Positions 8,845-19,847 are shown, counted from the first letter of the stretch. The stretch is DNA of 64,000 nt from Cumulibacter manganitolerans (GCF_009602465.1 NZ_WBKP01000010.1:33232-97231), one strand, 5' to 3'. A program made the numbers and translations. Notes: generated by a model not told the origin, from the letters alone.

Positions 8845-9632
8845 CGTGCCACCCTACCGGTCCGCGCGCCGGGCAGCACCCGCATCGCGAGCTGCTCGGT
8901 GAGCCGACCCACGAGCTCGGGCGGCACCACCGCGCCGAGGTCCTCGGCGGCGGGACGACGCTGGCTGGTGAAGCACTCCCACGCGACGTCCCTCGCCCGC
9001 TCCGCCTCCGGCGAGCAGCCCACGACCACCAACCCGCCGGGGGCCGGGGGTTCGGAGAAGTAGGTGAGCCACACCGGCCACTCCACCAACGGCAGGGAAC
9101 GCTCGCGCGCCACCACGCTGAGCGCCCGGCCGACAGCCATGTGGTCCGGGTGCGGATCGACGTCGAGGGTGCCCGCGAGGACGTCGGGTCGAGCCTCGTC
9201 GACCAGCTCGCGCAGCAGCTCCACCAGGCGCCCCTCGTGCGCAGCGAGCGCGCCGTCGGGCAGTCCCAGGCAGCGCATCGGTCGCGCACCCAGCACGCCG
9301 AGCGCGGCGCGCCACTCCGCCACGCGGGTCTCGGCGAGATCGGGCCACTCGTGCCCCACCACGTCGAAGCACGCCTCGCCGGCCGTGGCGGTCGCCGCGT
9401 ACACCGCACCTCCGGCACGCGTCCAGTCCGCGACGAGCCGGCCTCCGCCGAGCGTCTCGTCGTCGGGATGCGCACTCACCACGAGCATCCGAGCGCCGGA
9501 CGGAGCGCCCGATCCGGACGAGCCGGCGACGAGACCGTCGGCGAGATCGGCGAACGGCACCCGCGGCAGGCGCTCCAGCACCGGTCTCCACAGCTCGACG
9601 GGATGCCCCTCCGGCGTTATCTGCCTGCTCAT
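8841..9632 (-). CDS. PIG-L (GlcNAc) deacetylase family protein
   Basis: A 263-residue LmbE/PIG-L zinc deacetylase. The metal-site motifs AHPDDE (in VVSAHPDDETLGGG) and PHPDHM are intact. Members remove the acetyl group from N-acetylglucosamine-containing lipids or thiols (for example MshB, GlcNAc-PI deacetylase). An N-terminal extension of about 45 residues precedes the domain. The start at 9632 is 18 bases after the catalase stop, with a G-rich ribosome-binding stretch before it, and the end overlaps the NodS-like methyltransferase, so three genes form one operon. It is not MshB by context: no mycothiol genes are near. The deacetylase call is firm, the substrate is inferred to be a glycan made with the nearby glycosyltransferase. 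Confidence 0.88.
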   Translation of the reverse strand: MSRQITPEGHPVELWRPVLERLPRVPFADLADGLVAGSSGSGAPSGARMLVVSAHPDDETLGGGRLVADWTRAGGAVYAATATAGEACFDVVGHEWPDLAETRVAEWRAALGVLGARPMRCLGLPDGALAAHEGRLVELLRELVDEARPDVLAGTLDVDPHPDHMAVGRALSVVARERSLPLVEWPVWLTYFSEPPAPGGLVVVGCSPEAERARDVAWECFTSQRRPAAEDLGAVVPPELVGRLTEQLAMRVLPGARTGRVAR

Positions 9633-9650
9633 GCCCCCATCATGCCCCGC

Positions 9651-11876
9651 TCAGCCGAGGTCGCGATCCCACACCCGTCCCGCGGCCCAGCGGCTGATGA
9701 GGTCGTCGACCGACTTCTTCGACAGGGCGATCACGCCCGCGTCGGCGCTCGTGTCGCCCAGAGAGCCGAGGACGGCGTCGGCGTCCGGCGACACCCCGAT
9801 CACCTTGTAGTGATGGAAAGCGTCGTTCACGAAGTCCTTCACAGCAGGATTCTTGGCGAGCTGGACGGCAGCGTCCGCCGTCAGCAGGATCGCCACGGCA
9901 TCGTAGAGCACCGACGGCGCCCCGGTGATGAGCTGGTCGAGCGGCTGCGTCTTGCCCGAGCCGAGGGTCACGCCCGCGACCTTACTGCCGATCAGCTCGA
10001 CCATGCCGCCGGCCTTGGCGACCCCGTCGGTCAGCGCCTTCAGCAGGGCGGCATCCGTGCCGTCACCGATCAGCACGCCGAGCTTGCGGCCCTCGATCGT
10101 CTCGCGGGCGCTCTGCAGGATGCTCAATGCCGGCGACGGCGCGAGGTCGGTACGGGTCGGCACCGCTGCCGGCGCGGGCGCGGGCGGCTCGATCCCGAGC
10201 CCCTCGGCGACCCGATCGCCGACGTCACCGACGTTGCGCAGGTTGGCGACCATCCGCTCGCGGATGGCGGGCGTCTGCACCTTGCTCAGCTCGAACACGA
10301 ACGCGTCGACGATGTGCTGCTGCTCGACCTCGGTCTGGCTGGCGAAGAACTGCAGCGGCTGGCTGTAGTGGTCGGCGAACGACTCCGCGCGCAGCGCCCG
10401 GACGGCGCCACCTTCCTCGCCGGAGTACGGCGTGAAGCCCAGATCGGCGTTCTCGCGGGGATTCTCACCGGTGCCGAGCGAATTGGGCTCGTAGAACGCC
10501 CGCCCTGAGGGGCGCGTCGTCGTCATGTGTCCGTCGCGCTGGAAGTTCATCACGGGGCAGCGCGGCGCGTTGACCGGGATGTGCGTGAAGTTGGGGCTGC
10601 CCAGCCGCTTGAGCTGCGTATCGAGGTAGGAGAAGTTGCGTCCCTGCAGCAGCGGGTCGTTCGTGAAGTCGATCCCCGGGACGACGTTCTGCGTGCAGAA
10701 CGCCACCTGCTCGATCTCAGCGAAGACGTTGTCCACCACCTGGTCGAGCACCAGCCGGCCCACCGGGCGAGCGGGCACCTGCTCCTCGGGAATGATCTTG
10801 GTCGGGTCGAGGACGTCGAACTCGAACTGGTCGGCGAAGTCGTCGTCGAAGGTCTGGATGCACAGCTCCCACTCCGCCGGATCGCCCGCGCCGATGGAGC
10901 TGTAGAGGTCGCGGCGATGGAAGTCGGGGTCGGCGCCGTTGACCTTCAACGCCTCGTTCCACACCACCGACTGCATTCCGAGCACCGGCTTCCAGTGGAA
11001 CTTCACGAACGTCGACCGGCCGCCGGCGTCGACGAACCGGAAGGTGTGCACGCCGAACCCTTCCATCATCCGGAAGCTGCGCGGGATGCCACGGTCACTC
11101 ATCGCCCAGAACACGGCGTGGGTCGACTCCGGCGTGAGCGAGACGAAGTCCCAGAAGGTGTCGTGCGCGGTCTGCGCCTGGGGAAAGCCGCGGTCCGGCT
11201 CCTCCTTGGCGGCATGCACCAGATCGGGGAACTTCATTGCGTCCTGGATGAAGAAGACCGGCGCGTTGTTGCCGACCAGGTCCCAGTTGCCCTCGTTGGT
11301 GTACAGCTTGACGGCGAACCCGCGGATGTCTCGGGGCAGGTCCGGCGATCCTAGATTGCCTGCCACCGTTGAGAACCGCACGAATGCCTCCGTACGGCGT
11401 CCGGCTTCGGAGAACAGGTCGGCGCGAGTGATGTCGGTCAGCGGCTCGTAGCACTCGAAGTATCCGCGAGCACCGTATCCGCGGGCATGCACGACCCGCT
11501 CGGGGATCCGCTCGTGATCGAAGTGGAACAGCTTGTCGCGGAGCACGAAATCCTGCAGCAGGACGGGTCCGCGTTCGCCGACCTTCTGGGAGTTCTGGTC
11601 GTCGGACAAGGGGGTACCCTGCGCGGTCGTCATGGTGTGCCCACGCTGGCTGGTCCGCTGATGTGTCTCGTCACCGTTGCCGCGCACGGTGTCCACCTCG
11701 GTCTCGGTTGCCGCGGCGCCTTGGGCCGGCAGCAGGTCGGCGGGTGCGGGAGTGGGCACCCCTCCGGTGTCCTTTGCGGCCTTCGCGGCTTTCGCGGCCT
11801 TTGCCGGCGCCTTCTTCGGCACAGCGCTGGGCTTCTTGGTCGTCGTCTTCTTCGTTTCGCGCTTCGGTGTGGTCAT
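9651..11876 (-). CDS. katE: Large-subunit monofunctional catalase (HPII/KatE type) with basic N-terminal tail
   Basis: A 741-residue heme catalase of the large clade. Catalytic His130 lies in RVVHARG, the distal Asn (about 203) in [12 protein letters not shown], and the heme-ligand Tyr in [12 protein letters not shown]. After the catalase core a flavodoxin/DJ-1-like domain fills the C-terminus (about 600-741; it contains [20 protein letters not shown]), as in HPII. It destroys hydrogen peroxide in the cytoplasm. Unusual is residues 1-36: almost only Lys, Ala, Thr and Pro with [11 protein letters not shown], like histone or HupB tails. GAGGA seven bases before the ATG supports this start, so the tail is translated. 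It is the first gene of the operon with the PIG-L deacetylase and NodS-like methyltransferase and is divergent from the glycosyltransferase gene. Confidence 0.95.
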   Translation of the reverse strand: MTTPKRETKKTTTKKPSAVPKKAPAKAAKAAKAAKDTGGVPTPAPADLLPAQGAAATETEVDTVRGNGDETHQRTSQRGHTMTTAQGTPLSDDQNSQKVGERGPVLLQDFVLRDKLFHFDHERIPERVVHARGYGARGYFECYEPLTDITRADLFSEAGRRTEAFVRFSTVAGNLGSPDLPRDIRGFAVKLYTNEGNWDLVGNNAPVFFIQDAMKFPDLVHAAKEEPDRGFPQAQTAHDTFWDFVSLTPESTHAVFWAMSDRGIPRSFRMMEGFGVHTFRFVDAGGRSTFVKFHWKPVLGMQSVVWNEALKVNGADPDFHRRDLYSSIGAGDPAEWELCIQTFDDDFADQFEFDVLDPTKIIPEEQVPARPVGRLVLDQVVDNVFAEIEQVAFCTQNVVPGIDFTNDPLLQGRNFSYLDTQLKRLGSPNFTHIPVNAPRCPVMNFQRDGHMTTTRPSGRAFYEPNSLGTGENPRENADLGFTPYSGEEGGAVRALRAESFADHYSQPLQFFASQTEVEQQHIVDAFVFELSKVQTPAIRERMVANLRNVGDVGDRVAEGLGIEPPAPAPAAVPTRTDLAPSPALSILQSARETIEGRKLGVLIGDGTDAALLKALTDGVAKAGGMVELIGSKVAGVTLGSGKTQPLDQLITGAPSVLYDAVAILLTADAAVQLAKNPAVKDFVNDAFHHYKVIGVSPDADAVLGSLGDTSADAGVIALSKKSVDDLISRWAAGRVWDRDLG

Positions 11877-12038
11877 TCGGGAATCCTCGAGACTCTTTTG
11901 CGTGCGTCGCCCGCGACGTGGCTGGGCCGGCTTCCGCCAGCCTAGGTGCTGGGTGGACGGCGCGGTACCCGCTCTGCAGGTATCTTGAGAACCGATCCGC
12001 TAGCCGACCCGGTGACCGACAACCCTCCGAGGTACCGG

Positions 12039-12821
12039 ATGAACATGCCGCACCGCGTCGAGCACGTCATCGTGGCGATGCCCGCGCACGACGAGCAGCA
12101 ACTGGTCGGCGACGCCTTGCACGCGGTGCTCGACGCCGTCGCGCACGCCGGCCGGGAGCTGCCGGCGAGATTCCGCGTCGGGGTCTCGGCGCACCGGTGC
12201 AGCGACGAGACGTTCACCGTCGCGGCCGACGTGCTCGGCCACGGCGACGTCGATGCGGTGGTGGTGCGCGACCGCGACTCGACCACCGTGGGCGGCGTAC
12301 GGCGCCGGCTGATCTCGGTGCTGCGCGAGCCGTCGATGCCCGCGGACCGCACCTGGCTCTTCTGCACCGACGCCGACTCCGTGGTCCCCCGGGACTGGAT
12401 CTCCGGCCTGCTCGCCGCGGCGCGGCGGGTCGACGCGGTCGCCGTCGCCGGCATGACCGACCTGGTCGACTGGACCGCCACGGCGGGCGAGCGGGCGGCG
12501 TACGACCGGATCATCGCCGACGGGCTCCGGCCCGAAGCGGCGCACGCGCACGTCTACGCCGCCAACCTGGCGGTCCGGCTGGACGCCTACCTGGCGGCCG
12601 GCGGCTTCCGCGACGTCCCGCACGGCGAGGAGCACTGCCTGCTGGGCCGGATCCGGCGCGGCGGAGGCACCGTCGCGACGCCGCGGCAGCCTCGGGTGCG
12701 CACCTCCGGCCGCACGGAGGGGCGGGCCGGCCACGGCCTCGCGGCGCTGCTCGCCTCGCTGCGCCGGCCATCGGCGACGGCTCCCCTCGACCAGCCGACC
12801 CCGGCGACTCACCTCCCGTAG
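12039..12821 (+). CDS. Family 2-type glycosyltransferase
   Basis: A 260-residue GT-A fold transferase. The N-terminal HVIVAMPAHDEQQLVGDAL segment is the nucleotide-sugar-binding start of GT2 enzymes, FCTDADSVVPRDW holds the DXD-type metal motif, and the later HGEEHCLLGRIRRGGG fits the catalytic ED-like region. No membrane segment, so it acts in the cytoplasm on a soluble or membrane-surface acceptor. ATG 12039 follows GAGG at a fitting distance; a GTG at 12012 is possible. It is divergent from the catalase-deacetylase-methyltransferase operon and with the acyl-CoA dehydrogenase-like gene completes a set found together in other genomes. Donor and acceptor sugars cannot be told from the sequence. 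Confidence 0.8.
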   Translation: MNMPHRVEHVIVAMPAHDEQQLVGDALHAVLDAVAHAGRELPARFRVGVSAHRCSDETFTVAADVLGHGDVDAVVVRDRDSTTVGGVRRRLISVLREPSMPADRTWLFCTDADSVVPRDWISGLLAAARRVDAVAVAGMTDLVDWTATAGERAAYDRIIADGLRPEAAHAHVYAANLAVRLDAYLAAGGFRDVPHGEEHCLLGRIRRGGGTVATPRQPRVRTSGRTEGRAGHGLAALLASLRRPSATAPLDQPTPATHLP

Positions 12822-12915
12822 GACGCCGGCCACCGGCCGCTCGACCGCCCACCTCTTCCGTCGCCTGCCCGAGGTCGCCGGTGGCCGCGGGCCGCCGATC
12901 GGGGCATCGGGTCGC

Positions 12916-12921
12916 TACGGT
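12916..12921 (+). promoter_or_regulatory. -10 element of a leaderless nitroreductase promoter
   Basis: TACGGT (12916-12921) ends six bases before the ATG at 12928; no Shine-Dalgarno sequence is present. One of several promoters of this layout in the window. Confidence 0.5.
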
Positions 12922-12927
12922 GGGTCG

Positions 12928-13593
12928 ATGGACCTCTATGACGTCATGCGCACGACCTTCGCCGCCCGGGACTTCACCGGTGAGCCGGTGCCGGACGACG
13001 TGCTCCTGCGCATCCTGGACAACGCCCGGTTCGCGCCGAGTGGCGGCAACCGGCAGGGCGCGCACATCACCGTCGTCCGCGACCGTGCCGTGCGCGAGGA
13101 GCTCAAGGAGCTGTCGATGTACGCCGGACGGCGCTACGCCGCCCAGTCGAAGGCCGGCGAGGGCCCGTGGAACCCGCTCTACCCGCCGGGGCCCAGCGCG
13201 GAGGAGATCGCGACGACCCGGGTCCCCTCGATGCTCACCGAGCCGATGGTGACCTGCGACGTGCTGCTGGTGGTCAGCGTCGACCTCGAACGGGTCGCCG
13301 CCATCGACCAGGAGCTCGAGCGGGTGTCGGTGGCGCCCGGCGCGTCGATCTACCCGCTCGTGTGGAACATCCTGCTGGGGGCTCGCAACGAGGGCTTCGG
13401 CGGGACGCTCACCACGATGGCGACCGCGCGCGAGCCGGAGATCCAGAAGCTGCTCGGCATCCCGGCCACGCACGCCGTCGCCGCGCTGCTGCCGCTGGGC
13501 AAGCCCGTCAAGCAGCTGACCAGGCTCCGCCGGCGTCCCGTCGAGGACTTCGTGACCCTCGAGCGGTACGACGGCGCGCCCTTCACCGGCTGA
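12928..13593 (+). CDS. Nitroreductase-family FMN oxidoreductase
   Basis: A 221-residue nitroreductase fold. The FMN-phosphate-contacting RTTFAARDFTGEPV start, the NARFAPSGGNRQGAHITVV segment and the GFGGTLTTM glycine-rich segment are diagnostic. These flavoenzymes reduce nitro compounds, quinones or other electron acceptors with NAD(P)H, usually as dimers in the cytoplasm; the physiological substrate is not evident. The start follows a leaderless-type -10 element. It converges on gltD across a repeat-filled 250-base gap that may serve as a bidirectional terminator. Isolated gene with no clear operon partner. Confidence 0.88.
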   Translation: MDLYDVMRTTFAARDFTGEPVPDDVLLRILDNARFAPSGGNRQGAHITVVRDRAVREELKELSMYAGRRYAAQSKAGEGPWNPLYPPGPSAEEIATTRVPSMLTEPMVTCDVLLVVSVDLERVAAIDQELERVSVAPGASIYPLVWNILLGARNEGFGGTLTTMATAREPEIQKLLGIPATHAVAALLPLGKPVKQLTRLRRRPVEDFVTLERYDGAPFTG

Positions 13594-13606
13594 GCAGAGC
13601 CATTAC

Positions 13607-13833
13607 GCCGTCGTAGAACGAGCCGGAGCCGTCCTACGGTCGTCGAGCGAGCCGGAGCCGTCCCACGGTCGTCGAGCGAGCCGGAGCCGTCCCACGGTCG
13701 TCGAGCGAGCCGGAGCGCCAGCGGAGGCGACGTCGAGACGCCGCAGCCGGCGAGTGTGCGCGAGCACGACCGACTCGCGGCTCACCGCGTCTCGACGTCG
13801 CTCGCCCTGGGGGCTCGCTCGCTCGACGACCGT
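13607..13833. repeat. 29-bp tandem repeat plus inverted copy between convergent genes
   Basis: The word ACGGTCGTCGAGCGAGCC starts at 13636, 13665 and 13694, an exact 29-base period, with a worn copy before it. The last copy runs on through GGCGACGTCGAGACGC. An inverted copy follows (GCGTCTCGACGTCGCTCGC from about 13787, ending CTCGACGACCG at about 13833). Together the outer parts could form a long imperfect stem, suited to ending transcription from both the nitroreductase and gltD sides. The same words occur at 5.0-5.2 kb. Confidence 0.8.
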
Positions 13834-13843
13834 TGGAGCAGTC

Positions 13844-15304
13844 TCAGACGGCCAGGGGACGGTCGGTCGGGTTGACCGGACGCGGCAGCTGCGACGGGAT
13901 CCCCATGAGGTACTCGTCGACGCTCTTCGCTGCGGCGCGGCCCTCGGCGATCGCCCACACGATCAGCGACTGGCCGCGGCCCGCGTCGCCGGCGACGAAC
14001 ACGCCCGGCAGCGACGTCATGTACTCGTTGTCGCGGACGATGTTCGTGCGCTCGTCGAGCGGGACGTCGAGCTGCTCGACGAACCCCTCGCGCTCCGGGC
14101 CGAGGAAGCCCATGGCCAGCAGCACCAGCTGCGCCGGGATCTCCCGCTCCGAGCCGGGCACCTCCGTGAACGCGCCGTCCTTCATCTCGACGTCGGCGAC
14201 CCGCAGCGCCTGGACGTTGCCGTCCTCGTCCGCGAGGATCTCCTTCGTCGAGACGGCGTACAGCCGTTCGCCGCCCTCCTCGTGCGCCGAGGCGACGCGG
14301 AACAGCATCGGGTACGTCGGCCACGGCTGGTGGTCGGGCCGCTCCTCGCCGGGCTGCGGCATGATCTCCAGCGAGGTCACCGACTTGGCGCCCTGGCGCA
14401 GCGCGGTGCCGATGCAGTCGGCGCCGGTGTCGCCGCCGCCGATGACGATTACGTCCTTTCCGGTGGCCAGGATCTGGCCCTCGACCTCCTCGCCGAGCGC
14501 CGTGCGGTTGGCCTGCGGCAGGTAGTCCATCGCCTGGTAGGTGCCGGTGTGCTCGCGGCCGGTCACCTGCAGGTCGCGCGGCACGGTCGCGCCGGTCGCG
14601 ATCACCACCGCGTCGTACCGGTCGCGCAGCTCCTTGGCGGTGATGTCCCTGCCCACCTGCACCGAGCAGCGGAACCGGGTGCCCTCGGCCTTCATCTGGT
14701 TGATCCGGCGCTCGAGGACCGACTTCTCCATCTTGAACTCGGGGATGCCGTAGCGCAGCAGGCCGCCCGGCTTGTCGTCGCGCTCGTACACCGCGACGGT
14801 GTGCCCGGCGCGGGTCAGCTGCTGGGCCGCGGCCAGGCCGGCCGGCCCGGAGCCGACAACGGCGACCGTCTTGCCGGTGAGCCGCTCCGGCGGCAGCGGG
14901 GTCACGAGGTTGGCCGCGAAGGCCTTCTCGATCGTCTGCACCTCGATCTGCTTGATCGTCACGGCGGGCTGGTTGATGCCCAGCACGCACGCGGTCTCGC
15001 AGGGCGCGGGGCACAGCCGCCCGGTGAACTCCGGGAAGTTGTTCGTGGCATGCAGCCGCTCGATGCCGTCGGCGGTGTCACCCTTCCACGCGAAGGTGTT
15101 CCACTCGGGGATCAGGTTGCCCAGCGGGCAGCCGGAGTGGCAGAACGGGATGCCGCAGTCCATGCAGCGCGACGCCTGACGGCGCAGCTGCGCGTCGTCC
15201 TGCTCCTCGTAGACCTCTTTCCAGTCCCGAATCCGGACGTCGACCGGACGGCGCTTCGGGAGCTCGCGCTCGCGGTACTTCAGGAAACCCTTGGGATCAG
15301 CCAT
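13844..15304 (-). CDS. gltD: Glutamate synthase small subunit
   Basis: A 486-residue GltD. The N-terminal part has the two cysteine clusters [13 protein letters not shown] and CPAPCETAC that bind [4Fe-4S] centres; then comes an FAD-binding [13 protein letters not shown]ossmann motif and a second, NADPH-binding one, [11 protein letters not shown]. It passes electrons from NADPH to GltB for making glutamate from glutamine and 2-oxoglutarate. The start at 15304 ([10 protein letters not shown]) overlaps the gltB stop by eight bases, so the two subunits are translationally coupled. Full length for the family. The frame is open further upstream, inside gltB, but that part is not conserved. Confidence 0.97.
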   Translation of the reverse strand: MADPKGFLKYRERELPKRRPVDVRIRDWKEVYEEQDDAQLRRQASRCMDCGIPFCHSGCPLGNLIPEWNTFAWKGDTADGIERLHATNNFPEFTGRLCPAPCETACVLGINQPAVTIKQIEVQTIEKAFAANLVTPLPPERLTGKTVAVVGSGPAGLAAAQQLTRAGHTVAVYERDDKPGGLLRYGIPEFKMEKSVLERRINQMKAEGTRFRCSVQVGRDITAKELRDRYDAVVIATGATVPRDLQVTGREHTGTYQAMDYLPQANRTALGEEVEGQILATGKDVIVIGGGDTGADCIGTALRQGAKSVTSLEIMPQPGEERPDHQPWPTYPMLFRVASAHEEGGERLYAVSTKEILADEDGNVQALRVADVEMKDGAFTEVPGSEREIPAQLVLLAMGFLGPEREGFVEQLDVPLDERTNIVRDNEYMTSLPGVFVAGDAGRGQSLIVWAIAEGRAAAKSVDEYLMGIPSQLPRPVNPTDRPLAV

Positions 15305-18300
15305 TGAACACCTCCATGATGCGGCTCCACACTTCGTTGCCGTCGGGGTCGAGCCCCTCGGCCTCTGCTTCGGCGCGTACGTCGAGCACGCGCTGGTAGT
15401 CACGCGGCAGCACGACCTTGATCCGCCCGCGGGCGGCGTCGAAGTCGTCGACCAGTGACTTGGCGACCGCCGAGCCGGTCCACTTGATGTGGTCGTTCAG
15501 CAGCCGGTGCACCACCTCGAGGTCACCCGCGCGCAGGTCGATGACGTCGACCAGCTCGGGGTTGACCAGCCGCTCGTCGAGGTCGAGCACGTAGGCGACG
15601 CCGCCGCTCATGCCGGCGCCGAAGTTCCGGCCGGTCTGGCCCAGGATCAGCACCGTGCCGCCGGTCATGTACTCGCAGCCGTGGTCGCCCACGCCCTCGA
15701 CGACCGCGATCGCGCCGGAGTTGCGCACGCAGAACCGCTCACCGACGATGCCGCGCAGGTAGATCTCGCCGCTGGTCGCGCCGTACCCGATGACGTTGCC
15801 GGCGATGACGTTCTCCTCGGCGATCAGCGGGGCGCTGTCGGCGGGCCGGACGACGAGGCGTCCACCGGAGAGCCCCTTGCCGACGTAGTCGTTCGCGTCG
15901 CCCTGCAGCAGCAGGGTGATGCCCTTGGGCAGGAACGCGCCGAAGGACTGTCCCGCCGAGCCCTGCAGGGTCAGCTCGATCGACCCGTCCGGCAGGCCGC
16001 CGGGGTGCGACTTGGTGACCTCGTGGCCGAGCATCGTGCCGATGGTGCGCATGACGTTGCGGACGGCGACCGTCTCGCGCACCTGCTCGCCGTTGTCGAT
16101 CGCCGGGCGGGCGAGCGCGATGAGCTGCTGGTCGAGCGCCTTGTCCAGGCCGTGGTCCTGGCTGCCGGAGTTGTACGGCGTACCGCCGGTCGGATCCTCG
16201 ACCGCGGCCAGGATCGGCGCGAGGTCCAGGCCCGAGGCCTTCCAGTGCTCGACGGCCTTGTCGGCCTTGATCGCCTCGACGTGGCCGACCGCCTCCTGGA
16301 TGGAGCGGAAGCCGAGCGCCGCCAGGTGCTCGCGCACCTCCTCGGCGATGTACTCGAAGAACGTCTCGACGAACTCCGGCTTGCCGCTGAACCGCGCGCG
16401 CAGCTCGGGGTTCTGTGTCGCGACGCCGACCGGGCAGGTGTCCATGTGGCAGACGCGCATCATGACGCAGCCCGAGACGATCAGCGGCGCGGTCGCGAAG
16501 CCGAACTCCTCGGCACCGAGCAGCGCGGCGATGACGACGTCACGGCCGGTCTTCATCTGGCCGTCCGCCTGCACGACGATCCGGTCGCGCAGGCCGTTGA
16601 GCTTCAGCGTCTGCTGGGTCTCGGCGAGGCCGAGCTCCCACGGCGCGCCGGCGTGCTTGAGCGACGTCAGCGGCGAGGCGCCGGTACCGCCGTCGTGCCC
16701 GGAGATCAGCACCACGTCGGCGTGCGCCTTGGACACGCCCGCGGCGACCGTGCCGACGCCGATCTCCGCCACCAGCTTGACGTGGATGCGGGCGCTCGGG
16801 TTGGCGTTCTTCAGGTCGTGGATGAGCTGCGCGAGATCCTCGATCGAGTAGATGTCGTGGTGCGGAGGCGGTGAGATCAGCCCGACGCCGGGCGTCGAGT
16901 GCCGCGTCTTGGCCACCCACGGGTACACCTTGTTGCCCGGGAGCTGGCCGCCCTCGCCGGGCTTGGCGCCCTGCGCCATCTTGATCTGGATGTCGTCGGC
17001 CTCGGTCAGGTAGTGGCTGGTCACGCCGAACCGGCCGGAGGCCACCTGCTTGATCGCCGAGCGGCGCGTGGGGTCGATGAGCCGGTCGACATCCTCGCCG
17101 CCCTCGCCGGTGTTGGACTTGCCGCCGAGGCGGTTCATGGCGATCGCGAGCGTCTCGTGCGCCTCCTTGGAGATCGACCCGTAGGACATCGCTCCCGTCG
17201 AGAACCGCTTGACGATCTCGCTCACCGGCTCGACCTCGTCGATCGGGATCGGCGTCCGGCCGGTGACGTCCGCGCCGGCGAACTCGAACAGCCCGCGCAG
17301 CGTCATCAGCTGGGCGGACTGCCCGTCGACCGCCTGCGTGTACTTCTTGAAGATGTCGTAGCGCTTCTGCCGGGTGGCGTGCTGCAGCCGGAACACCGTC
17401 TCGGGGTTGAACAGGTGCGGCTCGGCGTCGCGGCGCCACTGGTACTCGCCGCCGGTCCACAGCGGACGGTGCGGGATCTCGACTCCCTCGGGCGGGTACG
17501 CGACGGCGTGCCGCTGCGCGACCTCCTTCGCGATGACGTCCATGCCGATCCCGCCGAGCTGGCTGACGGTTCCGGTGAAGTACTTGTCGACGAGCTGCTG
17601 GCTCAGGCCGACCGCCTCGAACACCTGCGCGCCGCAGTACGACGGCACCGTCGAGATGCCCATCTTGCTCATCACCTTCAGCACGCCCTTGCCGAGCGCC
17701 TTGATGAGGTTGCGGACCGCCTTGTCCGGGCCGACGCCCTCGATGAAGCCGCGACGGCAGAGGTCCTCCACGGACTCCATCGCGAGGTACGGGTTGACCG
17801 CCGCCGCGCCGAAGCCGACCAGCAGCGCGACGTGGTGCACCTCGCGGACGTCGCCGGCCTCGACGATGAGGCCGACCCGGGTGCGGGTCTTCTCGCGGAT
17901 CAGGTGGTGGTGGACGGCGCTGGTCAGCAGCAGCGACGGGATCGGCGCGTAGTCGCGACCCGAGTCGCGGTCGGACAGCACGATGAACCGCGCGCCCTTG
18001 CCGATCGCCTCGGAGACCTCGGCGAAGATCTCCTCGAGCCGCTCGGCGATGCCCTGGCCACCGCGCAGGTGGTCGTACAGGCCGCGCACGACGTGCGTGG
18101 CGTAGCCGGGCTGGTCGCCGTCGGCGTTGATGTGCACGATCTTCGCGAGCTCGTCGTTGTCGATCACCGGGAAGGGCAGCGCGAGCTGGCGGGCGTGCGT
18201 CGGCGACACCGAGAGCATGTTGCGCTCGGGACCGATGGTGGTCGCCAGCGAGGTCACCAGCTCCTCGCGGATGGCGTCCAGCGGCGGGTTCGTGACCTGC

Positions 18301-19847
18301 GCGAACAGCTGGGTGAAGTAGTCGAACAGCAGCCGCGGGCGCTTGGAGAGCACCGCGATCGGCGTGTCCGTGCCCATGGAGCCGAGCGCCTCGCCACCGG
18401 TCGCGGCCATCGGCGTGAGCAGGATCCGCAGCTCCTCGTGCGTGTAGCCGAAGGTCTGCTGACGACGCGCCACGGACGACGCGGTGTGCACGATGTGCTC
18501 GCGCTCCGGCAGGTTCTCGAGGTGGATCACGCCGTCCTCGAGCCACTCGCGGTACGGCTGCGCGGCGGCCAGGCCGGACTTGACCTCGTCGTCCTCGATG
18601 ATCCGGCCGTGCTCGGTGTCGACCAGGAACATCCGGCCCGGCTGCAGGCGGCCGGTGCGGACGACGTCCGCCGGGTCCAGGTCCAGGACGCCGGACTCGG
18701 AGGCGAGCACCACGAGCCCGTCCTTGGTCACCGTGAACCGTCCGGGGCGCAGCCCGTTGCGGTCGAGGACGGCGCCGGCGAGGGTGCCGTCGGTGAAGGT
18801 CACGCAGGCCGGCCCGTCCCACGGCTCCATGAACATCGAGTGGAACTCGTAGAACGCGCGCCGCTCGGGATCCATCGACTCGTGGTTCTGCCACGCCTCC
18901 GGGATCATCATCAGCACGGCGTGCGGCAGCGAGCGGCCGCCGAGGTGCAGCAGCTCGAGGACCTCGTCGAAGGACGCCGAGTCGGAGGCCTCCGGCGAGC
19001 AGATCGGGAACAGCCGCTTGATGTCGCCGGGCAGGATGTCGGAGGTCAGCGCCGACTCGCGCGCCCGCATCCAGTTGCGGTTGCCCTTGACCGTGTTGAT
19101 CTCGCCGTTGTGGGCGATCATCCGGAACGGGTGCGCCAGCGGCCACGACGGGAAGGTGTTGGTCGAGAACCGGGAGTGCACCAGCGCCAGCTTGGTCTGG
19201 ACGCGGGCGTCGCCGAGGTCGGGGAAGAACGGCTCGAGCTGGCCGGTGGTCAGCATCCCCTTGTAGACGAGGGTGCGCGCCGACAGCGACGCGAAGTACA
19301 CCTTGGCCTCGTGCTCGGCGCGCTTGCGCAGGCAGTACGCCATACGGTCGAGGCCGATGCCGGTCGCCTTGCCGATGGCGCTGGAGACGAACAGCATCGC
19401 GAAGTGCGGCATGCAGTCGCGGGCGACCTGCCCGAGGATGTCCGGCGCGATCGGCACGTCGCGCCAGCCGAGGACCTTCAGGTGCTCGGCCGCGGCCAGC
19501 TCCTCGATCTGCGCGACGGTCGCGGCGCGCTCGTCGGCGTCGCGGGGCAGGAAGGCCATGCCCACGGCGTACGACTCGACGGTCGGCAGCTCGAAGTCGA
19601 CCGTCTGGCGCAGGAAGGCGTCGGGGACCTGCATCAGGATGCCGGCACCGTCACCGACCAGCGGGTCGGCGCCGGTGGCGCCGCGGTGGTCGAGGTTGCG
19701 CAGGGCGGTCAGCGCATGCTGGATGATGTCGTGCCCGCCATGGCCGCGCATCGTGGCGACCATGGCCACACCACAGGCATCGCGCTCGAACGAGCGGTTG
19801 TACAGCCCCTGGTTGGCGGGCAGTGCAGAGAAACCGGCGTACGACAT
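15297..19847 (-). CDS. gltB: Glutamate synthase large subunit
   Basis: A 1516-residue GltB, normal size. The N-terminal class-II glutamine amidotransferase domain begins after a 24-residue propeptide at Cys25 (RDACGVAMV), the nucleophile after self-cleavage. Central and FMN-binding synthase domains follow, with the [3Fe-4S] cysteines in [12 protein letters not shown], and the C-terminal GXGXG beta-helix domain. Ammonia channelled from glutamine is added to 2-oxoglutarate. The start at 19847 is chosen because it gives the right propeptide length; the open frame before it has no similarity to the family. A promoter about 75 bases upstream is visible. Operon gltB-gltD. Confidence 0.97.
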   Translation of the reverse strand: MSYAGFSALPANQGLYNRSFERDACGVAMVATMRGHGGHDIIQHALTALRNLDHRGATGADPLVGDGAGILMQVPDAFLRQTVDFELPTVESYAVGMAFLPRDADERAATVAQIEELAAAEHLKVLGWRDVPIAPDILGQVARDCMPHFAMLFVSSAIGKATGIGLDRMAYCLRKRAEHEAKVYFASLSARTLVYKGMLTTGQLEPFFPDLGDARVQTKLALVHSRFSTNTFPSWPLAHPFRMIAHNGEINTVKGNRNWMRARESALTSDILPGDIKRLFPICSPEASDSASFDEVLELLHLGGRSLPHAVLMMIPEAWQNHESMDPERRAFYEFHSMFMEPWDGPACVTFTDGTLAGAVLDRNGLRPGRFTVTKDGLVVLASESGVLDLDPADVVRTGRLQPGRMFLVDTEHGRIIEDDEVKSGLAAAQPYREWLEDGVIHLENLPEREHIVHTASSVARRQQTFGYTHEELRILLTPMAATGGEALGSMGTDTPIAVLSKRPRLLFDYFTQLFAQVTNPPLDAIREELVTSLATTIGPERNMLSVSPTHARQLALPFPVIDNDELAKIVHINADGDQPGYATHVVRGLYDHLRGGQGIAERLEEIFAEVSEAIGKGARFIVLSDRDSGRDYAPIPSLLLTSAVHHHLIREKTRTRVGLIVEAGDVREVHHVALLVGFGAAAVNPYLAMESVEDLCRRGFIEGVGPDKAVRNLIKALGKGVLKVMSKMGISTVPSYCGAQVFEAVGLSQQLVDKYFTGTVSQLGGIGMDVIAKEVAQRHAVAYPPEGVEIPHRPLWTGGEYQWRRDAEPHLFNPETVFRLQHATRQKRYDIFKKYTQAVDGQSAQLMTLRGLFEFAGADVTGRTPIPIDEVEPVSEIVKRFSTGAMSYGSISKEAHETLAIAMNRLGGKSNTGEGGEDVDRLIDPTRRSAIKQVASGRFGVTSHYLTEADDIQIKMAQGAKPGEGGQLPGNKVYPWVAKTRHSTPGVGLISPPPHHDIYSIEDLAQLIHDLKNANPSARIHVKLVAEIGVGTVAAGVSKAHADVVLISGHDGGTGASPLTSLKHAGAPWELGLAETQQTLKLNGLRDRIVVQADGQMKTGRDVVIAALLGAEEFGFATAPLIVSGCVMMRVCHMDTCPVGVATQNPELRARFSGKPEFVETFFEYIAEEVREHLAALGFRSIQEAVGHVEAIKADKAVEHWKASGLDLAPILAAVEDPTGGTPYNSGSQDHGLDKALDQQLIALARPAIDNGEQVRETVAVRNVMRTIGTMLGHEVTKSHPGGLPDGSIELTLQGSAGQSFGAFLPKGITLLLQGDANDYVGKGLSGGRLVVRPADSAPLIAEENVIAGNVIGYGATSGEIYLRGIVGERFCVRNSGAIAVVEGVGDHGCEYMTGGTVLILGQTGRNFGAGMSGGVAYVLDLDERLVNPELVDVIDLRAGDLEVVHRLLNDHIKWTGSAVAKSLVDDFDAARGRIKVVLPRDYQRVLDVRAEAEAEGLDPDGNEVWSRIMEVFNG

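Noticed and set aside
8841..9632. MshB (mycothiol deacetylase)
   Set aside because: The PIG-L fold fits, but context is a NodS-like methyltransferase and no mycothiol genes are near.
13607..13833. CRISPR array suspicion for the 29-base periodic units
   Set aside because: Units are directly abutting with no variable spacers, and no cas genes are present.
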